9,319 nt of DNA from Comamonadaceae bacterium (GTDB lineage: Bacteria; Pseudomonadota; Gammaproteobacteria; Burkholderiales; Burkholderiaceae_C), in contig CANGZO010000085.1 in NCBI GenBank assembly GCA_947458305.1, positions 1 through 9,319 of the forward strand, in the 5' to 3' direction. Within the stretch, counting starts at the first letter, position 1, and each line of letters opens with the position of its first letter. Shown one piece after another: positions 1 through 8,600 of this stretch. The translations under genes were made by a program, and so were the position numbers. The notes below the pieces were generated by a model that was not told the origin of the DNA, did no database searches, and saw only the letters and a list, made by a program, of their open reading frames with translations.

Positions 1-26
1 ACGCAGGTCAAGATGACAACAAGTTA
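1..26 (+). other. 3' end of the 23S-5S rRNA spacer
   Basis: These bases directly precede the 5S rRNA and would be part of the precursor rRNA transcript. No 23S sequence can be recognised in so short a piece, so the assignment rests only on its position before the 5S gene. Confidence 0.6.
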
Positions 27-141
27 TGCCTGATGACCATAGCAAGTTGGTCCCACTCCTTCCCATCTCGAACAGGACAGTGAAACGACTTAGCGCCGAT
101 GATAGTGCGGGTTCCCGTGTGAAAGTAGGACATCGTCAGGC
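27..141 (+). rRNA. rrf: 5S ribosomal RNA
   Basis: This is a complete bacterial 5S rRNA of about 115 nt. The closing helix I is visible: bases 28-36 (GCCTGATGA) pair with 133-141 (TCGTCAGGC) through nine pairs including one G-T wobble. Conserved 5S internal segments are present, including CCCATCTCGAAC near 61-72 and the GAAAGTAGGACATCGTC block near 121-137. The sequence character fits Burkholderiales. The exact ends may shift by one or two bases. It is followed at once by a strong terminator, so it is the last gene of the rRNA operon. Confidence 0.95.
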
Positions 142-153
142 TTTTAATAGCCC

Positions 154-183
154 AAAACGCCTCACCTAACGGTGGGGCGTTTT
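154..183 (+). terminator. Rho-independent terminator of the rRNA operon
   Basis: A 13-bp stem with a 4-base loop: AAAACGCCTCACC (154-166), loop TAAC (167-170), GGTGGGGCGTTTT (171-183). All positions pair, with one G-T wobble. The stem ends in a T run on the 3' side and an A run on the 5' side, so it may also work in the opposite direction. It lies 12 nt after the 5S gene and should insulate the downstream operon from rRNA transcription. Confidence 0.93.
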
Positions 184-256
184 GCTTTGTGCGACACATT
201 CTTAGCCCAGAGCTTTTCCCCCATTTTTTCACCATCGATAAAGGGTTTGTACCCGA

Positions 257-285
257 TTGACAGGTTTAATTTTTACTCAAATACT
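257..285 (+). promoter_or_regulatory. Predicted sigma70-type promoter of the aryl-CoA operon
   Basis: A perfect -35 box TTGACA (257-262) is followed after 17 nt by AATACT (280-285), which matches four of six positions of the -10 consensus. A transcript would start near 292, giving a leader of about 55 nt before the first gene's ATG at 348. It is the best promoter-like match in the AT-rich gap between the rRNA terminator and the operon. No start site has been measured. Confidence 0.6.
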
Positions 286-290
286 TTAGG

Positions 291-313
291 ATTCAAATAT
301 ATAGGCCTTGAAT
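291..313. promoter_or_regulatory. Inverted repeat ATTCAA-N11-TTGAAT, candidate operator
   Basis: ATTCAA (291-296) and TTGAAT (308-313) are perfect inverted copies separated by 11 nt. The repeat covers the predicted transcription start, just downstream of the -10 box, where a bound dimer would block initiation. The operon encodes its own MarR protein (third gene), and MarR dimers bind palindromes of about this size, so that protein is the likely ligand. This is inference from position. A short direct repeat TCAAATA (277-283 and 293-299) overlaps the same region. Confidence 0.45.
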
Positions 314-347
314 GGTGCCATTGTGGCCCGGAGTCAAGAGAGCAATC

Positions 348-2681
348 ATGAAAATCGTGTGCATTGGCGGTGGTCCCTCGGGCTTGTACTTCGCGTTGCT
401 GATGAAAAAGCTCGGCCAGCAGCACGACATCACCGTGGTGGAGCGCAACAAGCCTTATGACACCTTTGGTTGGGGCGTGGTGTTTTCAGACCAAACGCTG
501 GACAACATGCGCCAATGGGACACTGAGACCGCCGCCGAGGTGGAGCAAGCTTTCAACCATTGGGATGACATTGAAGTCCACTTCAAAGACCGGGTGATCC
601 GCTCAGGCGGTCACGGATTTGTGGGGATTGGGCGCAAAAAGTTGCTCAACATTCTGCAAGACCGCTGCGAGCAGGTGGGCGTCAAGCTCATGTTTGAGCA
701 AGACGTGAATTCGGATCTGGACTTTCCTGACGCCGATCTGATCATCGCCAGCGATGGCGTCAACTCGCGTGTGCGCAGCCGCACGCCGGAAATTTTCAAG
801 CCGGACATCGTCACACGCCCCAACCGATTCATCTGGCTGGGCACCAACCGCCAATACGACGCTTTCACCTTTTTGTTTGAAAAGACCGAGTACGGCTGGT
901 TTCAGGCACACGTCTACAAATTCGACAGTCAGACATCGACTTTCATTGTTGAGTGCCCTGAGCATGTGTGGCAGGCGCACGGTCTGGACAAGGCTGACCA
1001 AGACGCGTCAATTGCCTTCTGTGAAAAGCTGTTTGCCAAAAACCTTCAAGGTGAAAAACTGATGACCAACGCTCGCCACCTGCGTGGCTCGGCTTGGCTC
1101 AACTTCCAGCGTGTCAAATGCGCAAACTGGTCAACCTTCAACGGCAACAGCCATGTAGTTCTGATGGGCGATGCGGTGCATACCGCGCATTTTGCGATCG
1201 GGTCGGGAACCAAGTTGGCACTTGAAGATGCCATTGAGCTGGTGCGCCAGTTCAAAGCGCTTGGAGACACAGCCGACCGCATCCCTGAGGTGCTTCAGCA
1301 TTACCAGGCCGTGCGCGAAATCGACGTCATCCGCCTGCAAAATGCCGCATGGAACGCGATGGAGTGGTTCGAGGTCTGTGGCGAGCGCTACTGCGACCAG
1401 CTTGAACCCGAGCAGTTCATGTACTCGATGCTCACACGCAGCCAACGAATCAGCCACGAAAATTTGCGCTTGCGCGACAAAGCCTGGCTGGAAGGCTATG
1501 AAGCATGGTTTGCGGGACGCACGGCAAAGCCCGGGGTGCGGCCACCCATGTTTACCCCCTACACCCAGCGCTCAGTCACACTCAAAAACCGTGTCGTCGT
1601 ATCGCCAATGGCGCAGTACATGGCCGTTGACGGGCGCGTGGGCGACGACCACATGGTGCACCTGGGCGCACGCGCCATGGGCGGAGCGGGCCTGGTCATG
1701 GTTGAGATGACCGCGCCAAGCGCCGACGGCCGCATCACCCACGGTTGCCCGGGTCTATGGAGCGATGAACAGACCGAAGACTTCAAACGCATCAACGACT
1801 GGGTGCATAGCAAAACCGACGCCAAAATCGGCCTGCAGATTGGGCACGCGGGCCCCAAAGGCTCAACCTGTCGCCCATGGCAAGGCGCAGGCATGGACCA
1901 ACCGGTGCCCGCCGATGAACCCGAAGGCAACTGGCCATTGCTTGCGGCCTCTGCGCAACCCTATTTGGCGCATGGCTTTGTACCCCGCGCCATGACACGA
2001 AAGGACATGGACCGCGTCACGGCCGACTTTGTGGCGTCAACACACCGGGCGACACAAGCTGGCTTTGACTGGCTCGAACTGCACTGCGCCCACGGCTATT
2101 TGCTCTCGAGTTTCATCAGTCCGCTCACCAACCAACGCAGCGACGAGTACGGCGGCTCGCTCGAAAACCGCCTGCGTTACCCGCTCGAAGTGTTTGACGC
2201 TGTGCGCGCCGCTTGGCCCAAAGACCTGCCCATGTCGGTGCGCATTTCAGCGCACGATTGGGTTGAAGGCGGCATCACACCGACCGACGCGGTTGAGATC
2301 GCCCGCGCTTTCAAGGCGGCAGGCGCTGACATGATTGACTGCTCGTCTGGCCAAGTGAGCGCCCAGCAAAAGCCCACTTACGGCCGCATGTACCAAACGC
2401 CGTTTGCCGACCGCATCCGTCAAGAGGCGGGCATCGCCACCATCGCTGTGGGGGCCATCTCTGAGGCTGACCACGTCAACAGCATCCTGGCCGCAGGCCG
2501 CGCCGACCTGTGCGCCGTGGCCCGTCCGCACTTGGCCAACCCCGCATGGACGCTGACCGAAGCAGCTCGCATTGGCTACAAAGACATCGCCTGGCCCCGC
2601 GCCTACGAGTCGGGCAAGCCGCAACTCGAAGCAGGCTTTGCCCGGGAGCGCGCACAGCAAACTGCGACCAAAGGGGACTGA
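348..2681 (+). CDS. Bifunctional aryl-CoA flavin monooxygenase / ene-reductase (2-aminobenzoyl-CoA monooxygenase/reductase type)
   Basis: This 777-residue protein fuses two flavoenzymes. Residues 1 to about 390 are a PHBH-type FAD monooxygenase, with the Rossmann motif GGGPSG at 7-12, a SDG motif at 135-137 and the GDAVHTAH motif at 274-281. Residues 400 to about 765 are an Old Yellow Enzyme-like domain, with the His pair in HCAHGY (H579, H582, then Y584) and a flavin-phosphate segment near G717-R718. This fusion is the hallmark of 2-aminobenzoyl-CoA monooxygenase/reductase of Azoarcus evansii, which uses O2 and NADH to hydroxylate the ring at C5 and hydrogenate it. The family is also annotated as salicylyl-CoA 5-hydroxylase/oxidoreductase. 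The ATG at 348 is preferred over one at 312 because the FAD motif then sits at the normal distance from the N-terminus. The length fits the roughly 85-kDa subunit of that enzyme. It is the first gene of the operon, with the ligase five genes downstream. The assignment to the family is firm; the substrate is inferred. Confidence 0.9.
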   Translation: MKIVCIGGGPSGLYFALLMKKLGQQHDITVVERNKPYDTFGWGVVFSDQTLDNMRQWDTETAAEVEQAFNHWDDIEVHFKDRVIRSGGHGFVGIGRKKLLNILQDRCEQVGVKLMFEQDVNSDLDFPDADLIIASDGVNSRVRSRTPEIFKPDIVTRPNRFIWLGTNRQYDAFTFLFEKTEYGWFQAHVYKFDSQTSTFIVECPEHVWQAHGLDKADQDASIAFCEKLFAKNLQGEKLMTNARHLRGSAWLNFQRVKCANWSTFNGNSHVVLMGDAVHTAHFAIGSGTKLALEDAIELVRQFKALGDTADRIPEVLQHYQAVREIDVIRLQNAAWNAMEWFEVCGERYCDQLEPEQFMYSMLTRSQRISHENLRLRDKAWLEGYEAWFAGRTAKPGVRPPMFTPYTQRSVTLKNRVVVSPMAQYMAVDGRVGDDHMVHLGARAMGGAGLVMVEMTAPSADGRITHGCPGLWSDEQTEDFKRINDWVHSKTDAKIGLQIGHAGPKGSTCRPWQGAGMDQPVPADEPEGNWPLLAASAQPYLAHGFVPRAMTRKDMDRVTADFVASTHRATQAGFDWLELHCAHGYLLSSFISPLTNQRSDEYGGSLENRLRYPLEVFDAVRAAWPKDLPMSVRISAHDWVEGGITPTDAVEIARAFKAAGADMIDCSSGQVSAQQKPTYGRMYQTPFADRIRQEAGIATIAVGAISEADHVNSILAAGRADLCAVARPHLANPAWTLTEAARIGYKDIAWPRAYESGKPQLEAGFARERAQQTATKGD

Positions 2682-2682
2682 A

Positions 2683-3471
2683 ATGCAAGGTCGTCACGCC
2701 CTCATCACCGGCGCGGGTGCAGGCATCGGTGCGGCCATCGCGCTGGCACTCGCCCAAGCGGGCTGTCGACTCACGCTGTGTGGTCGCTCACAAGACAAAT
2801 TGCAAGATCAGGTCGAAGTCCTTCGTGCGCAAGTGCCAGATGTGGCCATGTTGATCGCGCCCATGGATATCACCGATGAGCACGCTGTTCAAGCAGCGGT
2901 GCAGCAAGCTCAGGCCCGCTTTGGCCCCGTGAACAGCTTGATAAACAACGCAGGCCAAGCCCACAGCCAGCCCTTCGCCAAGACCGATGCCGCCATGTGG
3001 CAGCAGATGCTCAACGTCAACCTCACGGGCACCTACCACTGCATTCAGGCAGTGCTGCCCGGCATGCTCGAAGCGGCGAAAGCAGGCACGCCCGGGCGCA
3101 TCGTCAACATTGCCAGCACGGCGGGGCTCAAAGGCTACGCTTATGTGAGTGCCTATGTGGCCGCCAAGCACGGCGTGGTGGGCCTGACGAAGGCTCTGGC
3201 TCTCGAGTTGGCGCGTAAAAATGTCACCGTGAACGCCATTTGCCCCGGCTACACCGAGACCGACATCGTGCGCGAAGCGGTCCAAAACATCGTGGCCAAA
3301 ACGGGTAAGAGCCAGGCCGAAGCGCGCCAAGCGCTGGCCGCCAGCAACCCGCAGCAGCGCCTGGTGCAGCCGCACGAGGTGGCGCAAAGCGTGCTGTGGC
3401 TGTGCGCGGTGAGCAGCGACGCGATCAACGGGCAGGCGATTGCCATCGACGGTGGAGAGCTGGCAGGATGA
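2683..3471 (+). CDS. SDR-family NAD(P)-dependent oxidoreductase
   Basis: A 262-residue classical short-chain dehydrogenase. The cofactor motif TGAGAGIG is at residues 9-16, NNAG at 88-91, and the catalytic Ser145, Tyr158 and Lys162 (YVAAK) are all present. The ATG at 2683 places the Rossmann motif at the usual position and follows AAGGGG at 2671-2676, one base after the stop of the previous gene. An upstream in-frame ATG at 2572 would give an unrelated 37-residue extension inside the previous gene and is not used. By context it probably acts on a CoA-bound alicyclic keto or hydroxy intermediate made by the upstream flavoprotein, as a reductase or a 3-hydroxyacyl-CoA dehydrogenase. Its exact substrate cannot be read from the sequence. 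Confidence 0.9.
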   Translation: MQGRHALITGAGAGIGAAIALALAQAGCRLTLCGRSQDKLQDQVEVLRAQVPDVAMLIAPMDITDEHAVQAAVQQAQARFGPVNSLINNAGQAHSQPFAKTDAAMWQQMLNVNLTGTYHCIQAVLPGMLEAAKAGTPGRIVNIASTAGLKGYAYVSAYVAAKHGVVGLTKALALELARKNVTVNAICPGYTETDIVREAVQNIVAKTGKSQAEARQALAASNPQQRLVQPHEVAQSVLWLCAVSSDAINGQAIAIDGGELAG

Positions 3472-3968
3472 ATGCGGGCCACACCGACATGGAGGTGCGT
3501 GCCCACGCCGACCACCACGCCTCGCTGCGCCTGTGGTTGCGCCTGCTCTCGGCCACCACCCGCATCGAAGACACCATCCGCCAACGCTTGCGAGAGCAGT
3601 TTGGCATCACACTGCCGCGCTTTGACCTGATGGCCCAACTCGAAAGAGAAGCGCAAGGCCTGTCCATGGGCGAGCTTTCGCGCCGCATGATGGTCACGGG
3701 CGGTAACGTCACCAGCATCGTGGACCAACTGGAAAAAGAACAACTCGTGCAGCGGCAACCCCAGCCCGGCGACCGACGTGCGTATGCGGTGCACCTGACG
3801 CCAGCGGGTCGCGAGGCTTTCGCCGCCATGGCCACCGCCCACGAAAGCTGGGTGATCGAATTGCTGTCACCCCTGCCCGCGCAGCAGCAAGAGCAACTTC
3901 ACCAATTGCTGGGCACCCTGAAAACCGGTCAACCCAGCCTAAAGCCCATCCACCCCCACCCGGAATGA
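3468..3968 (+). CDS. MarR-family transcriptional regulator inside the operon
   Basis: A 166-residue protein with a winged helix-turn-helix at about residues 65-93 (LSMGELSRRMMVTGGNV onward) and the wing motif GDRR (D102, R103, R104) typical of MarR proteins. Residues 15-45 would form the N-terminal dimerisation helix. The ATG overlaps the SDR stop as ATGA (3468-3471), indicating translational coupling. A second in-frame ATG lies at 3489. MarR proteins of aromatic degradation operons often respond to the aryl-CoA or to the free acid, so autoregulation of this operon through the palindrome at 291-313 is plausible but inferred. It is only weakly similar to the second MarR at 8119-8553. Confidence 0.9.
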   Translation: MNAGHTDMEVRAHADHHASLRLWLRLLSATTRIEDTIRQRLREQFGITLPRFDLMAQLEREAQGLSMGELSRRMMVTGGNVTSIVDQLEKEQLVQRQPQPGDRRAYAVHLTPAGREAFAAMATAHESWVIELLSPLPAQQQEQLHQLLGTLKTGQPSLKPIHPHPE

Positions 3969-3971
3969 ACC

Positions 3972-3975
3972 GAGG
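3972..3975 (+). promoter_or_regulatory. Ribosome binding site selecting the 3983 start
   Basis: GAGG lies 7 nt before the ATG at 3983. The alternative in-frame ATG at 3965 overlaps the MarR stop as ATGA but has no comparable Shine-Dalgarno sequence. This favours 3983, although coupled starting at 3965 cannot be excluded. Confidence 0.55.
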
Positions 3976-3982
3976 AAACCCC

Positions 3983-4843
3983 ATGAGCCAACGCTACCTG
4001 CCCGGCCAGCCCCATCAGCTGCCCCGCCACAACCAGCCCATGGCGGGCTACCAGCCAGAACACTTCCTGCTGGCCGTCAAAGACGGCGTGGCCACCGTGA
4101 GCCTGAACCGCCCTGAACGCAAAAACCCTCTGTCGTTTGACTCGTATGCCGAGCTGCGTGACTTTTTCCGCGCCTTGCCCTACGCACCCGACATCCACGC
4201 CGTGGTCATCACGGGCGAGGGTGGCAACTTCTGCTCCGGTGGCGATGTGCACGAAATCATCGGCCCACTCACCCAACTCGACATGCCCGGCCTGCTGGCC
4301 TTCACCCGCATGACAGGTGACTTGGTCAAGGCCATGCGCGCCTGCCCACAACCCATCATCGCGGCGATCGACGGCGTGTGCGCAGGCGCAGGCGCGATCC
4401 TGGCCATGGCGTCTGACCTGCGCTACGGCACCGAGCGCAGCAAAACCTATTTCCTCTTCAACAAGGTCGGTTTGGCCGGTTGCGACATGGGCGCGTGCGC
4501 GCTTTTGCCGCGCATCATCGGCCAAGGGCGTGCGAGCGAGCTGCTCTTCACCGGGCGTGGCTTGGGTGCACTGGAGGCAGAGCGTTGGGGCTTTTACAAC
4601 CGGGTGTGCGGCGCAGAGGAAGTGCTGAGCGAGGCACAAGCCATGGCTTCCCAATTGGCGGCAGGCCCGACTTTTGCCAACGGCATGACCAAAAAAATGC
4701 TGCAGCAGGAATGGAACATGGGCGTGGACGAAGCCATCGAAGCCGAAGCCCAGGCCCAAGCCATCTGCATGGCCACCAACGACTTCCACCGGGCGTACCA
4801 CGCCTTTGTGGCCAAGCAAACGCCCGTGTTTGAAGGGGACTGA
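3983..4843 (+). CDS. Enoyl-CoA hydratase/isomerase (crotonase) family protein with non-standard active site
   Basis: A 286-residue crotonase-family protein with an N-terminal extension of about 25 residues. The first oxyanion-hole segment is GGNFCSGGD (80-88), and the second is AGAGAILAMASD (134-145). By hand alignment to rat crotonase, the Glu144 position is Ile139, and the Glu164 position is Asn or a neighbour rather than Glu. Asp168, in GLAGCDMG, falls instead where dienoyl-CoA isomerase and 4-chlorobenzoyl-CoA dehalogenase have a catalytic Asp. Plain hydratase activity is therefore doubtful; isomerase or C-C bond hydrolase activity on a cyclic acyl-CoA is more likely. Ring-cleaving hydrolases of benzoyl-CoA-type pathways (Oah, BadI) belong to the same superfamily. 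The gene lies between the MarR and acyl-CoA dehydrogenase genes, with 3 nt to the latter. Confidence 0.88.
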   Translation: MSQRYLPGQPHQLPRHNQPMAGYQPEHFLLAVKDGVATVSLNRPERKNPLSFDSYAELRDFFRALPYAPDIHAVVITGEGGNFCSGGDVHEIIGPLTQLDMPGLLAFTRMTGDLVKAMRACPQPIIAAIDGVCAGAGAILAMASDLRYGTERSKTYFLFNKVGLAGCDMGACALLPRIIGQGRASELLFTGRGLGALEAERWGFYNRVCGAEEVLSEAQAMASQLAAGPTFANGMTKKMLQQEWNMGVDEAIEAEAQAQAICMATNDFHRAYHAFVAKQTPVFEGD

Positions 4844-4846
4844 GCC

Positions 4847-6031
4847 ATGTCAGACCACTCAGCCACTCACCCGCCAGAACTCGATTGGCCCTTCTTTGAC
4901 AACAGCCACCGCGACTTCAAGGTTCGGCTGGACGCCTGGTGCAACGCGCACCTCGCGAACGCCCATCACGACGAAAGCCGCGATGCGGTGGACGCCGAGT
5001 GCATTCGCTTGGTGCGCCTGCTGGGCGCAGGTGGCTGGCTCAAGCATGCGGTCTCGGGCACGGCCTATGGCGCAGCATCGGACGTGATCGACACCCGCCA
5101 GCTCTGTCTGCTGCGCGAGACGCTGGCCTTTCACAACGGCTTGTCTGACTTCGCGTTTGCCATGCAGGGCTTGGGCACAGGGGCCATCAGCCTCATGGGC
5201 ACAGCCGATCAAAAGCAGCGCTACCTGGCGCGTGTGGCGTCGGGCCATGCCTTGAGCGCCTTTGCCTTGAGCGAACCCGATGCAGGCTCGGACGTGGCCG
5301 CCATGCAGTGCAGCGCCACGGCCACGGCCGACGGTTATGTGCTGAACGGCCGCAAGACCTGGATCAGCAACGGTGGCATTGCCAACTTTTATGTGGTGTT
5401 CGCCCGCACGGGCGAAGCGCCGGGCGCACGCGGCATCACGGCTTTCATTGTCGATGCGGATACGCCTGGTTTGTCGATTGAAGAGCGCATCGACGTGGTC
5501 GCTCCCCACCCGCTGGCCACGCTCAAGTTCGATAACTGCAAAGTCGCTGCCAAGCAACGCATTGGTGAAGCAGGCCAAGGCTTCAAGGTCGCCATGGCCA
5601 CGCTTGATGTGTTCCGCACCTCGGTGGCGGCGGCCGCTTTGGGTTTTGGCCGGCGTGCGCTGCACGAGTCCATCAGCTGGGCGCGTTCACGCAAGATGTT
5701 TGGGCAGAGCTTGGGCGACTTTCAGATCACCCAAACCAAGATCGCCCAGATGGCCACCATGTTGGACGCGGCCACGCTCTTGACGTATCGCGCCGCTTGG
5801 CTGCGCGACCAAGGCGGTCGCATCACCCGCGAAGCGGCCATGGCCAAGATGACCGCCACCGAAAACGCCCAGCAGATCATCGACATGGCGGTGCAGATGC
5901 ACGGCGGTATGGGTGTCAAAAAAGGCGTGATGGTGGAGTCGCTGTACCGCGAGATTCGGGCGCTGCGCATTTACGAAGGGGCGACGGAAGTGCAGCAGCT
6001 GATCATTGGCAAGGATGTGTTGAAAGGCTGA
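4847..6031 (+). CDS. Acyl-CoA dehydrogenase
   Basis: A 394-residue FAD-dependent acyl-CoA dehydrogenase of normal length. The signature FALSEPDAGSDV (139-150) marks the flavin/substrate region. The C-terminal part carries MHGGMGV and RIYEGATEVQ, with Glu377 at the position of the catalytic base of medium-chain acyl-CoA dehydrogenase. The start at 4847 follows the crotonase stop by 3 nt, with AAGGGGAC upstream. It would introduce a 2,3 double bond into a CoA-bound intermediate after the ring is reduced or opened, passing electrons to ETF. ETF genes are not in the window. Similar genes are found in the 2-aminobenzoate clusters of Azoarcus evansii. The substrate is inferred from context. Confidence 0.92.
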   Translation: MSDHSATHPPELDWPFFDNSHRDFKVRLDAWCNAHLANAHHDESRDAVDAECIRLVRLLGAGGWLKHAVSGTAYGAASDVIDTRQLCLLRETLAFHNGLSDFAFAMQGLGTGAISLMGTADQKQRYLARVASGHALSAFALSEPDAGSDVAAMQCSATATADGYVLNGRKTWISNGGIANFYVVFARTGEAPGARGITAFIVDADTPGLSIEERIDVVAPHPLATLKFDNCKVAAKQRIGEAGQGFKVAMATLDVFRTSVAAAALGFGRRALHESISWARSRKMFGQSLGDFQITQTKIAQMATMLDAATLLTYRAAWLRDQGGRITREAAMAKMTATENAQQIIDMAVQMHGGMGVKKGVMVESLYREIRALRIYEGATEVQQLIIGKDVLKG

Positions 6032-6032
6032 T

Positions 6033-7704
<1,672 letters not shown>

Positions 7705-7706
<2 letters not shown>

Positions 7707-7710
7707 GGAG
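7705..7710 (+). promoter_or_regulatory. Ribosome binding site of the RidA gene overlapping the ligase stop
   Basis: GAGGAG overlaps the ligase TGA (7704-7706) and lies 6 nt before the ATG at 7717. It is the strongest Shine-Dalgarno sequence seen among the operon genes, so this small protein may be made at a higher rate than its neighbours. Confidence 0.6.
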
Positions 7711-7716
7711 CCCCAT

Positions 7717-8112
7717 ATGTTCAACGTCTTGCAACCCGAAGGCTGGGCACCCGCCAAAGGCTATGCCAACGGCATCGAAGCACGCGGCCGCATGGTGTTC
7801 GTCGCGGGCATGATCGGCTGGAACGGCCAGGCCCAATTCGAGACCGACGACTTTGTGGCCCAGTGCCGCCAGGCCCTGCAAAACATCGTCGACACGCTGG
7901 CCTGCGCAGGCGCAGGCCCGCAGCACATGGCCCGCATGACCTGGTACGTCAAAGACAAGAAAGAATACCTGGCCCGTGGCAGAGAACTGGGCAAGGTCTA
8001 TCAGGAAGTCATTGGCAAGAACTATCCGGCCATGACGCTGGTGCAGGTGGCTGATCTGGTCGAAGATCGCGCTCAAGTTGAGATTGAAGTGACGGCGGTG
8101 GTGCCGGAGTGA
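7717..8112 (+). CDS. RidA (YjgF/YER057c/UK114) family protein without the canonical arginine
   Basis: A 131-residue Rid-family protein of full length. RidA proteins form trimers with active sites between subunits and hydrolyse enamine/imine intermediates. Family features are the FVAGMIGW segment near residues 28-35, the QCRQALQNI helix near 49-57, and VEIEV at 121-125, whose Glu122 matches E. coli RidA Glu120. The position of the key RidA Arg105 is Met106 here, in NYPAMTLVQV, so it probably belongs to a Rid subgroup that lacks this Arg and is not known to have the classical activity. It is the last gene of the operon. The product of 2-aminobenzoyl-CoA oxidation/reduction has an enamine-like amino group, so a role in its deamination is attractive but unproven. 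It converges with a MarR gene after only 6 nt. Confidence 0.9.
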   Translation: MFNVLQPEGWAPAKGYANGIEARGRMVFVAGMIGWNGQAQFETDDFVAQCRQALQNIVDTLACAGAGPQHMARMTWYVKDKKEYLARGRELGKVYQEVIGKNYPAMTLVQVADLVEDRAQVEIEVTAVVPE

Positions 8113-8118
8113 TTGTTT

Positions 8119-8553
8119 TCATCCTCGGATCGCAATCAAACGCTCCAGCACCCGCTTGAGCTGGTCTGCGTCGGCTGCGCCGATATCGTCCGTCACCTGC
8201 GCTTCGTGTCTACGGGCTTTGGCCAACAGGGGCTTGACCTTGCTTCGCCCTGCGGCGGTCAGGCTCACGAGGGACTGGCGTTTGTCGTGAGGAGCGTCTA
8301 CGCGTGTGACCCAACCCGCCTCTTTCATGCGCCCCACCAGCTTGGTCACGGTGGGTTGTTTTGCCAAGACGATGTCGGCCAACTCCCCCACACTCAAAGC
8401 GGGTTTTCCCGACAGGCTGGCCATGACGCGCCACTCCATCAGACTCAGGCCGTTGGCCTCGACCACGGCGTGGAACTCGCTCGAAATCAAATGGCTGGCG
8501 CGTGCCAGCAAGTAAGCCAGGTAGTCGTCAATAAAGCCGGGTGAAGAGGTCAT
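8119..8553 (-). CDS. MarR-family transcriptional regulator (divergent from the NicX-like gene)
   Basis: A 144-residue MarR protein. The helix-turn-helix spans about residues 53-80 (ALSVGELADIVLAKQPTVT onward), and the wing has the DKRQ motif (D90, K91, R92) of the DxR type. It is transcribed away from the NicX-like gene at 8675, the classical layout of a local regulator with its target, so it probably represses that gene and itself through the palindrome at 8601-8618. In Pseudomonas putida the MarR-family protein NicR controls part of the nicotinate genes; this could be a functional analogue, but its sequence does not show that. The bases upstream of the ATG contain no clear Shine-Dalgarno sequence, and an in-frame TGA lies 9 nt upstream of the start, so no longer N-terminus is possible. 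Confidence 0.88.
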   Translation of the reverse strand: MTSSPGFIDDYLAYLLARASHLISSEFHAVVEANGLSLMEWRVMASLSGKPALSVGELADIVLAKQPTVTKLVGRMKEAGWVTRVDAPHDKRQSLVSLTAAGRSKVKPLLAKARRHEAQVTDDIGAADADQLKRVLERLIAIRG

Positions 8554-8600
8554 GGGGTGGAGTCAAAGCGTTGGGATGCGTTCGATATCAAGCCTCACAT

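Noticed and set aside
8..235. A 75-codon minus-strand frame over the 5S gene
   Set aside because: It covers the 5S rRNA and its terminator and cannot be a real coding region.
2788..3387. A 199-codon open frame on the minus strand
   Set aside because: It is the antisense shadow of the SDR gene, which has all its catalytic residues.
3929..4819. A 296-codon open frame on the minus strand
   Set aside because: It mirrors the crotonase gene and shows no motif of its own.
8100..8135. Possible terminator between the convergent RidA and MarR genes
   Set aside because: CCGGAG and CTCGG could pair only with a bulge and a long loop, and no T run follows on either side. It is too weak to call.
8113..8543. 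A 143-codon plus-strand frame directly after the RidA gene
   Set aside because: It overlaps the minus-strand MarR gene, which has a clear winged-helix pattern. The plus-strand translation has none.
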